Source of the DNA: Pulicaria dysenterica
Taxonomy: Eukaryota > Streptophyta > Magnoliopsida > Asterales > Asteraceae
Length of the DNA stretch: 64,000 nucleotides
NCBI GenBank assembly: GCA_947179395.2
Contig: OX359292.1
Location: forward strand, 39,739,890 to 39,803,889
Direction of reading: 5' to 3'
The first letter of the stretch is position 1. Each line of letters starts with the position of its first letter. Of the stretch, positions 32,930 to 46,400 are shown one piece after another. A program made the position numbers and the translations under genes. Below the pieces are notes generated by a model. That model did no database searches, was not told where the DNA came from, and worked only from the letters and a program-made list of their open reading frames with translations.

Positions 32930-33345
32930 TTTGAAAAAGATTACTCTAATATCAATAGTCAGAAATTCCGGTTGCTACATTAAGATATTCCTGAAGTGTA
33001 TCGTAACATGTTTCTTATTTTGAGGTTGTCTATTAAATCTACGGAACTTGTTGCATTGTCATACAATAGTTCATAAGTTGTTTAGGTTTGATTGTCCAAA
33101 TTGTTATCTAATGATCTCGAATAATTTTGAGTACTTCAAAATTGAAAATGGGATAAACATGCCCATATGGCAAACATGAGTGTCGATTAAAAGTACTGAA
33201 TGTTAATGTTTACTAGATTGTAAGTAAATCTGTAAAGTATATGTAAGATAAAGAAAATTTTAGTTTTTATAACGCTAAACAATGTTTATGATAATGTTTC
33301 CTCATACCATTATATGTGTTTGCCAAATAAAATTTACGACAATAA

Positions 33346-33371
33346 CCCGCATTTGCGCAGGGCTATCCCTA
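33346..33371 (+). mobile_element. Possible Helitron 3' terminus
   Basis: A CCCGCATTTGCGCAGGG hairpin-like stretch (perfect CGCA/TGCG core) is followed about 8 bases later by CTAG and then T. Helitrons end with a short hairpin and CTRR followed by a T of the target. The 5' end was not located, so the element's extent is unknown. Confidence 0.4.
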
Positions 33372-34448
33372 GTTTTTTGCTAAATTAAAAAACTTACTCT
33401 TACACCAAAGCCGATCACGAGGCAATAATCTTATGACAAAGGTTACTAGCCTAATAAATCATGATTTAGTCCAGCAATGAAAGGAGAGAATGTCACAGTA
33501 TAAGCACATAACCAAACAAACCCTAATTCAACTTAACTGTTGGTAGTCACTTGTGATTCAGCTTTATTCAAATTAATAAATACATCGTATAAACATTGTA
33601 TAGTTGTGTTTAATAAATTTCATATAAAAATATAGCCCTAAAATTTTAACATGCAATCACATGTGATTTAGTATATATTCACATGTGATTTGTAAAAGCA
33701 TCACATGTAAATTACGAAAATACTCATCCGTCTAAAATTTTAAAATACAATCTAGACCATTGATGTCATGATCTAAGGACTAAAATTAATCCCTTAAGAA
33801 TATGAATTAAGTATATACTATATTGAATATTCTTTAAACATTGTATGCTATCCAACAATGAATACACATTTATCTTTAGTGTATACTAAAAGAATAAAAT
33901 AATATATATCACAAGGCCAAAGAAATAGATTAAAAATTTAATCCAACGGTTGATACCATAGTTCTACTACACCTCCCGTGAACTAATATACATACATTAT
34001 ATATAAAGTGTGTTTGACGATACTAGCTAGGCTGATTAGATAATAACCCCAAACTCAACTCATAAGTTATTTAAAAAGACTTTTGTTTTAGGGGATTATG
34101 AACGATTATGCTCAAAATGTTCAACACTCGTACAGGGCTAAAGATTAGAATCTCAAGCCCCTATAATCCCCTATAAACCCGTTACCGAACACAACCATAA
34201 TATCCTCGAGGCTAAAACCGTACCATACTCTACGAAATCAAATATCTTACCCGGTCAGCCATCTATTCAGATGATAATAGTGTTTCAGCAAATGGATCAA
34301 ACACGCCAGGAAAGATTTAAAACATGAAAAAGAGAAGGTAATGTACAAAAAGGTTTAGTATGATTACAAGGAAACATTTGGGGTCAAAAAAATATTTAAA
34401 GAAAAGTCAACAAGATATATTAACAGATCGGGTGGTTGTCTAAAACAA
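33372..34448. other. Intergenic sequence downstream of the RanBPM gene
   Basis: No coding sequence is seen. It includes three near-copies of the palindrome TCACATGTGAT (33657-33715). A MITE-like stretch at about 34009-34195 begins GTGTTTGACG and ends CGTTACCGAACAC, which are imperfect inverted ends. Confidence 0.5.
34009..34195. mobile_element. MITE-like repeat with GTGTTYG ends
   Basis: Imperfect terminal inverted repeats (GTGTTTGACG against GTGTTCGGTAACG in reverse complement) enclose about 190 bp with no coding capacity. No target duplication could be confirmed. Confidence 0.3.
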
Positions 34449-37400
34449 CTAACTATAACTGTTTTTCGCGAGTAGTAGTGTTCGCAGATGAAAAGCTTCC
34501 CCTTGATTCCCATTGAGTAATCTTTTCTCCAAGAAACAAGCAGTTAGCTGCCTCAGAAGTCTCTCCAGATAAGAATGCAAGCAGCTTTTATGGTCTTTCA
34601 GGTCTGGATTTGTAGACAATATTATTGCATTTACTGCATCTGCAACATTTTCTCTCTGTGATTCCTCCAGTAGATACCCAACTGACGATTTCTTAGGTTC
34701 TTCATATGCTAACAAAGCAGCACAATCCTACACAACAATCCCCAACTCAATTAAGTTAAGGGTGAGCATGGGACCCGAGTCCCGCTAGACCGAAAAAAAT
34801 CAACAAACCGGACCACACCGGACCGGGACCAGTCTGGATCGGGCCCAGTCGGTCCGGTCTTCGGTCCTTGTTTTTTTATAGATTTCGGGATTCGGTCCGG
34901 TCCGGCCCTGTCCAGTTTTGTTTGATACAATGTATAAAACAAGTAAAAGACCGACAAAACCGACAAACAGAGCTGAACCGGACCGGAACTAGTCGGTCCG
35001 ATCTCACCCCTACATCAACTAGCTAAAAAGTATAAAAAAAAAATATTTTTTTGAATTTCATTATTAATTGATATGATTACATGTACATAGCCAAAACATG
35101 AAATATTCATATAGTTAACACCTCCAAAACGAATTTGAGAAAAAGACCACCAGTTAAGCAAACATATATGGGCATCATACTGCCACCACCTATGGCTTGC
35201 CTATATCCTTGTCAAACTAGGTTATAAGGTCATGCTTAGCGAGCTCGGGAAGGGGCATTTTTTTGGTTCAAAGGGGAACACCGCTATGGGTGTCTCGGTC
35301 CCCCCCCCCCCCCCCCCCCCGCGCCCCGCTTCGGGTCCTCCACACCGAGAGCCATTTGCCAGCTTTTTCATTTTTTTTTTCTTCTTGGTTTTGTACTTTT
35401 ATAGAGAGAGAGAGAGAAATATTAGGTTGTTTGGTTGATTTGGGTTGAGTGCTACTTGGGTTTTTGGTTGATTTGGGTTGGGAAGGAAAATATGATGTGC
35501 CAGCTTATGTGGCATTTGGGTTGATTTGGGTTGAAGGAGGTGCTACGCTACTCATGGCCTAAGCACCAACTCAAAAATACAAACTGCCAAAATATATAAT
35601 GTATTTTTACTGATGAATGCAGCCTTTGGCTTCTTTTTGTGGTTTTGTTTAGTGACTTACCTTAACAAGATCTTCATATTTTTTTACGCTATAAAACTTT
35701 TCAAATCGAGCCCTCCCATAATCCACAGCTTCCTCTAGACGTCCAACCTAAAAACGAACAGATCAAAAAGATTGGCACAATGAACAACAGATGCAAAACT
35801 TAAAAAAACAAAAATCTTAAATTTGTGTAGTTAATGTGGTTTTCAGAAAGATTTAGTAAGAAGAATTAAAGCGTATAAGAATCATCATTATCATTTACCT
35901 GAACTAGTTCGATGAACTTTTGACAATGCAACATAAGACAAATAGCTGATGTATCGTCCTGCAGAAACCAATATTCTTATAAGAATCTGTATAACATGAA
36001 AATCAGTAGCTAGCAACTTCCATGAACTCTAAACTTGCAATTAAGGAATAAATAGATACATTTTATTACTTTAATATCTGAAAGCACATTTTTCAAACTA
36101 TAGGATGGAATATGGTTTTACACAATTTGTAAATAATACACGACCAACATTTTACAGTTGTGAAAGTAGGTTGACAGTTAATGTAGTAATCAATTCTCTC
36201 GAAAAAGTTCTTGAAACAAAGGTTTCGGTTCAATAGCTTTCCTTATTGGATCAATTTATATCCTTTCCAAGCTGGAGTCTATAAATTATTTTCGTCGCAT
36301 GTAAATACGGGCATACGGCCAACTAGATGGTGCTAGATTTACTTATTTGCCTACAAAGCAGTCAAAAATTAGTTTTATTTACCAAAAATATAAGCTAAAG
36401 AAAATAACAGTATTATTTAAGGCATTGAACTCTTCACCTGAACAGTCTCGGGATACCACTCATGTAGATTAGCAAATGCTTCATCAATTTGACCACCCTT
36501 GATTAGCTTTAACAAAAAAATAGAAGGAAAAAAAAGTCAGCTCTTGCAATTCCACAAACAAATTACACAAGGCAATTCATGAAAAAGTAAAACAGACAAG
36601 TCATGAATTTATTAATAATTATAATAAAAACGATTATAGGACTGATAAGCATACTATACCACAAACATATTAAAAATGTTGTAACAAAACTAGATGTGAA
36701 AAAAAAAAAAAGCTTTGAATTTAGGTCATTTCATTGTCATTCAAATTTTCAGCAAGTTTTCCAGACTCCAGAGGATGCGCTTCGTGATAATTTACAAAGA
36801 GACAAATGTGAAGTGAAACCGTTCTTTTCATATTTAGATGGCCTATAAAGTAACGTTAATAATTGGGTGGCCTAAGTGATAATTTTTTATTACTCGGGTG
36901 GCCTGTGCCCTGTGTATACATTATACCATAATAAAGTGAACATTATACATATAATATTTTAGCATACAACTAATCTGGTATAAAGAAGAAATGAAGGATA
37001 TGCCATGTTGGAATGAAAGGGATCGAAAGAAAATAAAATAATGGGACCAACAATCACATCATCGTCTCCCCTTGGACCATAAAAGACGATAACAATATCA
37101 AAATCATTAATCTTTGTCCAGTAATCCAACAATATCATGGGCATACCTTTCGCAGAATTTTTCTATGATTTAAAGCATAAACGGCATCCTCGTTGAATCC
37201 ATTATCATGAAAACCAGTAATAGGAGGAACTGAGCTTCCGCTAGCCTCATCAAACACCTTCAGTGTTTCCTCATAACCATAATGCTGTAGGTACGAACGC
37301 ACAATTCTGATACAACCAATTTAGTTTAAAACAGTTTAGCAGCAACACATCATCAACATGAAAAAGATTTTGTAACAATTAAGCATAACAAACATTGTGC

Positions 37401-40400
37401 AAAAGGTAAAGCAAATAAAAAACCAAACACTATATCATGATGGTTTCGTAATTATGAGTGATGAACTGGATATCATAATTTAAAAAAACATAAAGAAGTA
37501 AAAGAATTCCAGATTAGCAACATTGCATTGGTCGGATTCATCAACAGATTGTATGTACATGGAGTTGGACCAACATATAAACTTGAAACTAGACAAGCAT
37601 GCCGCAACTTATATCAAACTAACAAACTTACACCACAATGGCAGATATTTACCAAACTTATCATAACAAGGAAATATGTATTCGACTTACAGAATAAAGG
37701 CAAAAACAGTATGCAGGCTGCAACTTATACCAAATTCCTTTTTTTTAAGTTTAATATTAATATAGAACACTTAATTCAGTTGAAAAAAGTTCTTATAAGA
37801 TACGCACCCATAACTTGCCGTCTGTGGTATACTTATTCTTTCGATAAATGTATGTTGTTTTGCCCTTTGGGCTGCTTCGTATGCCTGTTCACCAAACCAA
37901 ACAAAAAAGATGTGGCAACCACATTATATAGCAGCAAAAAAGATAAAAACAACTGTTAAGTTACAAAAGTAATCTCAATGTATGTCCAATTCATAAAAAT
38001 CTCATGTAGGCATTCCACATAAACTTCAATTTTAGATCAAATTACATAGTTAAATATCCGACTTTACTCTTCTTTTGAAATTATTAATCAAAGAATAAAG
38101 TAGTCAAGGAAGAAAGTAAGCAGAATCGAGGTTCCTTGTTACTACTGGCTTAAAAGCAGGCTTGAGTTGATTACGATGATATTCTAAGAAATATCAAAAT
38201 ATCTATTGCACAGAGTGGAAATGACGCTTATGAGAAACTAAGTATATGCAAAATTAATTATTATTTTAATTAAGGAAATTATTTTACTAACTAGACAGAT
38301 TTATTACCTTAAGAGAGAATAACTTTAGGTACAAGAAGGTTTGTTTCCTATGTAGGGTATTCGAGTTCAAATTTTCATATCGCCATATCATGAGTGTAGT
38401 AGAAAAGCACAGATGTATTGCGTAGTGTCGTACATGATGTTTTCTTGCACCATGTATTTCATAGTATCGTACATGAAGTTTTCTTACACAACTGTTCAAT
38501 TATAATCTTCTCGTATATCAGAATTGCTAGATCTTTAAACCAAAATACTAATAAATTCACTTCAAATTGAGTCAAAAAGCAAACGTAATTTAAGTACAAC
38601 AGAAAAGTTGAAAGGATATTGAATATCATATAACTTTACCTTAATATCAAAAAGAAATGGATCTTTCCCAAAGTTGACACTGACCCTGCAACCAACAAAC
38701 TTTTTAAAACAATAGCCAAATCCAAACAATATCTCCATGCATTTAAAACAAAAACATATATCCAATGAAATGCAACATATACGTAGCTAAACCATAAATT
38801 TAAATAGCAGATTTTTTTATTTACAACATAGGGCAGCCTTTTAAGTGAAAAAAATTGCGAAAATTGGGTGTTGAGAAGAAAGCACAAACTTACTCCTCAT
38901 TTTGACTGTGAACAGCAATTGTAGGATATAAACGACCTTTTACATCTTTCTCTACTGTTCCCACAACTTGACCATTTTTCCTGGTATCAGTAATAAGCAC
39001 ATTTTTATAAATTGCTAAAAGAAATATAATCTCCTGATTTCTTAAACAAAATTTAAAAAAATTAAAAAAAAACCTAAAAAACTTACGTGAAAAAGAACTC
39101 TTGAGAAGCATAGTTAATACCACCACCGACTGTGTCACCAGTAGAATAAGTTGGGCCAAAAGCCTCTCCTTTTCCGTGTCCACGATAAAGGAGTCCATCA
39201 TCCCCATGATACCCAAAACTGTTTGCTTCCCACCTGTCACTCAATACAAATTTCAAAATTGTTTTTTTTTTTTTTGAAAGGCACAAATTTCAAAATTGTT
39301 ATTTCAAGAAATATTTTATACAAACACAAGGAATATGATATTCTTTCCGTCTTTATATTTGATGATGCACAAAGCGATATTTATGGAGGCTTAATAGCGA
39401 TTATAGTCTATTTATCTAGAGAAAGGGACTATTCCATTTCCCAAGCAAAAAAACTAAGTAATACTAGTTGGCCCATTTCTACAACCCAAACTATTAGACT
39501 AAGTCAGAGCACGTGAGCAACACCTGAGATTAAGCATTTAGCTGCATGAGTTTGTCACATGCAATCTCAACAGAGACTTAGTTGAGTAACAGCAGAAAAG
39601 TTAGTTAGAGGATTAGTTGGTTGTTTCATAATTCGTATTGAAGCTTCATTCTTTCATTGTATTCATTCATTCGAGGTTGTAACCAATTCTTACTAACCGT
39701 AAACATTCAAGGAAATCCCTCTTTCCCTAATTCTTCTAATTACACGTTATCTTACTCGAGTATTTTTAGAATATAGGTTCATTTCCTCAATCCTGATTGG
39801 GTTCTGGATATTGGGAATACAACAATTGGCTTTAGCACACTTGTAAGATAAAACACTAGCACGCCACATGCAGTTTTGTGAAGATGCATAGACTTATATA
39901 GATTGGGAAATCTACTTGGAAGCTAATTAAGGCGGTTCAGATTATTTTATGAAGATTACTTATAAAACTTGGAAATTTTGAAACAAAGTAAAGATCACAT
40001 TATCAAGATTTAAGATGCTTTAGATGTTTTACTTAGTTAAGTAGAGTTGACCAAGGCTCAAGCTATTTAGTCTATTTGTGGGGGTATTTACAACCTGAAA
40101 TAGATAAGATTGGCCACATGTTTAAAGGACAGAGTCTAGCAATGCTTATTGCCTGCCTAGCTAAACTACAAGAAGTTAATAACAATGCTGCTAAAAAGAA
40201 TCCCAAACAAGTACTGAGCAAACATAAGTGCATCAATAATTAATCCAATTCATGCTGAATGAAATACCAAAAAGAAAAAAAAGGATGGACATGTCTTTGC
40301 TTTACCTTGTACTACCAGTCTTCATTCACCAAACCAAAAAAAATGCAAAACCCAGGAGAATTAACTTTCAACCCAGAGGACAATTAACACAACAAAGAAA

Positions 40401-43400
40401 TTAAAAAACCTAGGGCTAAGGGACCATGTTTCAATGGTGATCAGAACTATGCACTGAGGAAAATAATGTAAATAGCTCTCTAGGAATTACGGCGGATGGA
40501 AGAAATAGCACTAGCAGAGGAAGGTCCCTTCAATAAATAATGAAATGGGTCAAAACCCCTAATTCACTGCTGGCTCATATCAGTATGCATGATTAAAAAA
40601 CCATGATAGCCCATGTTCATCGTAATGATCAAATTGTACACAATTTTATAGATAGAGGTAGCGCACACAAATTTTTGTAATTACATACAGAGATGTCAGG
40701 TGGCCACTTAAAAGTTTAAAACTTTCTGACCTTTATCATAATTTGTGGTAAATGGAATCTTGTAAGTGCAAATATGTTACTTAGAAGTCACATGGTGAGA
40801 AGTTCAATTTTTTGTTCTCACGTAACTGCCACCAAAGAGAACATATGACCACAGAATTCCCTTGAAGAAACTCAATCAGTGAATGAAGACCATATAGACA
40901 CCCTCCAAAACAGAATGATGATATAGAGGCCATGGTGCAGGAATTAATAGAATCTGGTGCTACAAGGAATAGGACCAGTTTCTATTCTTACCAAATGGTG
41001 ATCGTCAAGAAGAAGATGTACTTGAAAGATGTCTATGGATTACACAGAAATAAACAAACATACCATTAAACATAAGTTTTCCCTTCAATATAGAAGAATT
41101 GATTGATTAGTGTAGTGTGGCTACGGTGTTTTCCAAGCTGGATCTCTGGACTGTTTCACCAAATCAGAATGTTTGAAGATGACATCTAAAAGACAAGTTT
41201 TAGAACAAATCATGGGCATTTTGGGTTTTGGTTTATGCATTTTGGGATTACCAATGCTCCCTCCTTTTAAGGTATGATGACATATCATTGTACACTCTAC
41301 TCTTCAAGCTCACTTATCGCATTTGAAAGAGAACCAAATGTGTTAATGGCACCAGTCAAGTAGATAATTGGGCCACATTATCTCACGAGAATGTGTTTCT
41401 ACTGACCAAGTTTACTACTATGATAGCTTGGCTTACTCCTAAATCAATTAAACAATTGAGGGGGTTTTTAGGGCTTACTGGATATGGATACTACAAATGG
41501 TTTGTGAAAACTATGTCCTCATTAGTAAACCACTCAGAAAATTGTTAAAGAGGAATTCTTTTTCATGGACTGATAAATCTCAAATAGCCTTTTGATATGA
41601 ATTAAACTGGAAATCAGAAAGAAAAGATAAAGAGATAGAATAATCGACTTTCGAGAGGTCGGCCGGCTCTCCTATAGTTTACTTTCGAGAGCTAAACCAA
41701 CACTCCAATGATATAAAAACCACCAATCAATTTCTGCATAATGAATATTACAACCCTAATGGCATATTTGTAGTCAAATATAACAATCTACTCCTAAAAT
41801 AACTCTAACTACTAATCCTTATCTAAAATAAATCCTATCTATTTATAACAACTAAATAATAAACATATCTAATATTTAAAACATACCTAAGTAATAAATC
41901 TTATCTAAAATAAATCCTAACTAGAATATCCGGATCATATCATTACTCCGGCCCCCGAAAACACCTTGTCCTCAAGGTGTTGCCAAGATTGAACCAAATT
42001 CCAGGATCCAATATCATTCTTTGGGGTTGTCTTCTTATAGGTTGGCAATACGAAGGACCCGAATCATGCAAATTAATAAATCCAACTTTATGGTCAAAAT
42101 TCTTATATGCTTGTGTTTTTTGGTTGGCCCAAGATTGACCATAGACTCCTCCCAATGTGACACCATCACCATCTTTTCTAGTTCGGCTTGAAGCAATCAC
42201 AAACTTCTTCCAGGATACCGTCGCTTTCATCCCTTTATTCTGTTGTTGTGGCATTGGTCTAACCTCTAGTGAACGAATTTCTGGTTGCTTTATTCTTCTC
42301 TTCTACTCCCTTCTTTTATTCCGCATTCCCTTCGCCGCACTTTTCTCTCGTATTGTTGATTTTGTGTTCAACATTCTCCAACACCTTCGTCTTTTTTTCT
42401 TGTTCGTCTCTCATTTCCTTTTCATATGCTTCGTTAGCTCTTTTAAGATCACGCCACTGTTCCCATTCTTCAAATTCCTTCCCCCGAGCATTCGAAAACC
42501 ATATCATTTTTAACAAATTCACAAGCTCTTCATGTTGCCTTGCACTTTGCGCCATATATTCCTCAATCGATCTCTCCAGTTTCTTAGAACTATTCATCCC
42601 GGATAAAGAAATTATTTATAAAAAAATTGGCTGGACGAACAGTAAATCCGTGAACAGTACCACCCAACGTGAATAGTGCTGCCGTGAACAGTGCAGCTGT
42701 GAACAGTACTCAGACGAACAGTACTTTGATTTTTTTATTTTTGGCCCAGAATCAATGCTCTAATACCAATTTGTTATGAATCAAACTGGAAACCAGAAAG
42801 AAAAGATAAAAAGATAGAATATCGACTTTCGAGAGGTCGATCGGCTCTCCTATAGTTTACTTTCGAGAGCTAAACCAACACTCCAATGATATAAAAACCA
42901 CCAATCAATTTCTGCATAATGAATATTACAACCCTAATGGCATATTTTTAGTCAAATATAACAATCTACTCCTAAAATAACTGTAACTATTAATCCTTAT
43001 CTAAAATAAATCCTATCTAATTATAACAACTAAATAATAAACATCTAATATTTAAAACATACCTAAGTAATAAATCTTATCTAAAATAAATCATAACTAG
43101 AATATCCGGATCATATCAATACTCCGGCCGCTGAAAACACCTTGTCCACAAGGTGTTGCCAAGAATGAACCAAATTCCAGGATCCAATATCATTCTTTGG
43201 GGTTGTCTCTTCTTATAGGTTGGCAATACAAAGGACCTGAATCATACAAATTAATAAATCCAACTTTATGGTCAAAATTCTTATATGCTTGTGTTTTTTG
43301 GTTGGCCCAAGATTGACAATAGACTCCACCCAGTGTGACACCATCACCATCTTTTCTAGTTCGGCTTGACGCAATCACAAACTTCTTCCAGGATACCGTC

Positions 43401-46400
43401 GCTTTCATCCCTTTATTCTGTTGTTGTGGCATTGGTCTAACCTCTAGTAAACGAATTTCTGGTTGCTTATTCTTCTCTTCTACTCCTTTTTTTCCACATT
43501 CCCTTCGCCGCACTTTTCTCTAGTATTGTTGATTTTGTGTTCAACATTCTCTACCACCTTCGTCTTTTATTCTTGTTCGTCTCTCATTTCCTTTTCATAT
43601 GCTTCCTGAGCTCTTTTAAGATCACGCCACTGTTCCCATTCTTCAAATTCCTTCCCCCGAGCATTCGAAAACCATATCGTTTTTAACAAATTCACAAGCT
43701 CTTCATGTTGCCTTGCACTTTGCGCCATATATTCTTCAATCGATCTCTCCTGTTTCTTAGAACTATTCATCCCGGAAAAAGAAATTATTTTAAAAAAATT
43801 TTTTTGGCTGGACGAACAGTAAATCCGTGAACAGTACCACACCACGTGAATAGTGCTGTCGTGAACAGTACTCCGATGAACAGGTCTTTGATTTTTTTCT
43901 ATTTTTGGCCAAGATTCAATGCTCTGATACCAATTTGATATGAATCAAACTGGAAATCAGAAAGAAAAGATAAAAAGATAGAATAATCGACTTTCGAGAG
44001 GTCGATCGGTTCTCCTATAGTTTACTTTCGAGAGCTAAACCAACACTCCAATGATATAAAAACCACCAATAAAATTTTGCATAATGAATATTACAACCCT
44101 AATGGCATATTTATAGTCAAATATAACAATCTACTCCTAAAATAACTCTAACTACTAATCCTTATCTAAAATATATCCTATCTAATTATAACAACTAAAT
44201 AATAAACATATCTAATATTTAAAACATACCTAAGTAATAAATCTTATCTAAAATAAATCCTAACTAGAATATCCGGATCATATCACCTTTCAATACTCAA
44301 AAGCTAGAACTGGCTCCAGTTCTCCGTATTTAATTCAAGAATTCATCATGGAGAGTAATGCTTCAGAGTAAGGAATTAAAGTAGCACTGTAACAAACATC
44401 TTGTAGTATTTTTAAGCAAGGCTTTAGCACCAAAATATCAAGGGACCTATAGAAACAACTATCAGAACGATGTTGTTTTGCATTTTGGAGAAATAGATAG
44501 GATACCTATGTAACAGACACTTCAAAAATTAAGATTGACACTTCACATTTAAGTATTTTATGAAAGAATGAACACCCCTTTTTAACTTTTCAAGTTAAGT
44601 GGCTTCCTAATCTATTAGGTTTTCAATATAACATTGCTTACATAAAAGAGAGTGAGAATGAAGAAGCTGAAGCCCTCTCTAAAGTACCTTATAATCCAGA
44701 ATTATTAGCAATGCTTCTCACAGACATTTCTAATGGCTCATAAAGCAGTTTAAAGCCAGTTGTTTGCAAGGCACCTTACTACAGCATGTCATTACTATTA
44801 CTGCCTTACATCGGAATTCTCAAAGATCTAGTAAATACAGTTAAATTCTCAAGGATCTAGTAAATACAGTTGGAACAATGGAGAACTGAAAAGGAAGGGC
44901 AACTTGGTCGTAGACAATGATGCAAAGTCACCGCACAAATTGCTAACTTTGTAAAATGATAGACCCATAGGAGGTCATTCGGTCTGCATGCAACCAAGAA
45001 GAGGTTGAATTTCTTGTTTTTCTAAAAGAGAATGAAAAGAACAGAAAACTTTTTTGTTAAAACTTGTGACATACGTATCAGCCAAAAAACAAGCCAGATC
45101 TGACTTGGTCTTCATTCTCCTTGTCTCCAGGATTATTACAACCTCTTCCTATTCCTCAACAAGTCTGAACTCTGAACTAATATTGTCATGGAGTTTATAA
45201 AGGTCTGCTACGGACAAGGAAAATCTGTTATCGTGGCTGGTAGTAGCTGCAGAAGAGAGATTAAGTATAAATTAAATATTTATTACATTGTCACATACAT
45301 TGTTCACCTATAACCATTACAGGTGACAGGGATCAAGTGTTCCTCGTCAAGTTTTATCAAGAGCTGTTCAAAAATGGATGATTAAGCTGCAGTTGTCCAC
45401 TTCTAATCATCCACACCAGATGACCATGTGAAATTGTGAATAAAGAATTTGGTCCTGTCTCAGACCTATGACCGGAGGAAAAGTAAAAAGACGGGTAAGT
45501 TGGCAGTCTCTAGCTGAATTCTAATACCAGTTTCTACACACGCATAAACAACTCCCTTTCAAGTCCTCCATGGTGAAAGACCACGTACATTTCATGGGTC
45601 CTATAAGACAGGAGATTTATCAGTTGAAGCAACGATAGATCTCTAAGAGCTAGAGAAGTAGTCATTCCTTATATTCCACCTCAAAAGAGCTCAAGATAGA
45701 ATGAAAGCATTTAGTGAATAAAAGAACTGATAGAGGATTGGAAGCTGGCGATTGGTGTTTCTCAAGTTGCCAACTCATTGCCAAATTACTTTAAGGTTGC
45801 ACAAACATCATAAGTTGCCTCCGCGTACTACAGATCATAGTCACATGGATCGGGGATCGTTCCGGTACGGGCACGAAGATCGGAATCGCAATTCGTTAGG
45901 TCCCTAAAATTCGGTACGAGGGGGGGGTAGGCTCATTTCGGATCGCTCTGGTACGATGTACCATATATTGTGGTACAATGTACCATTTAATAATAAAATA
46001 TATTTCTACATGACTAATGAAATATGAAAAGTATTGATAGTTGATATTTAAGTATCTAAATTGAGTTTGAGACTAATACTTTGATAGTTTGATGTATCAC
46101 AAGTCACAAGTCACAAGTCATGTATATCTAGGTAATAGGATTATAGGCAATGCTTAGTTAAGAGTTTTAAGAACTTAAGTTTGTATTAAATATTCTAACT
46201 TTGTTAGTGAATTCACACCAAGGCATATGAAAATTCACACTTTGACATATAACTAGTGAATTCAATATACTACTTTAAAAACCTTCAAAGTTCCTGTAAA
46301 GACTAGAGTAGAGAGTAGTGACTTTCAACTTACCTATTAAATTCTAGAGTTCAATTTCCAGATAAGTTCTTTGAATATAATCAAGTATTCAAGTTCACAC

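Larger units (their letters stand above)
41593..44285 (-). mobile_element. TRIM-like non-autonomous LTR element with three LTRs
   Basis: Three LTRs of about 350 bp (41593-41942, 42772-43118, 43936-44285) alternate with two interiors of about 820 bp. On the minus strand each LTR starts TGATA and ends ATATCA or ATAACA, and the interior begins with a primer-binding site (TTGGTATCAGAGC; one base changed in the left copy). It ends with a purine tract (GGGGGCCGGAGTAA or its variant). One CCTTT duplication bounds the whole. There is no protease, RT or integrase. Each interior has an open frame for an unrecognised protein. Confidence 0.88.

Noticed and set aside
35232..35448. Proline-rich open frames in intron 9
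   Set aside because: They arise from the poly-C run and lie within an intron on the opposite strand of a well-supported gene.
39083..39286. Minus-strand frames starting upstream of exon 2 as separate small genes
   Set aside because: The sequence before 39233 is intron with a normal acceptor; only the part from 39233 matches SPRY and keeps the phase.
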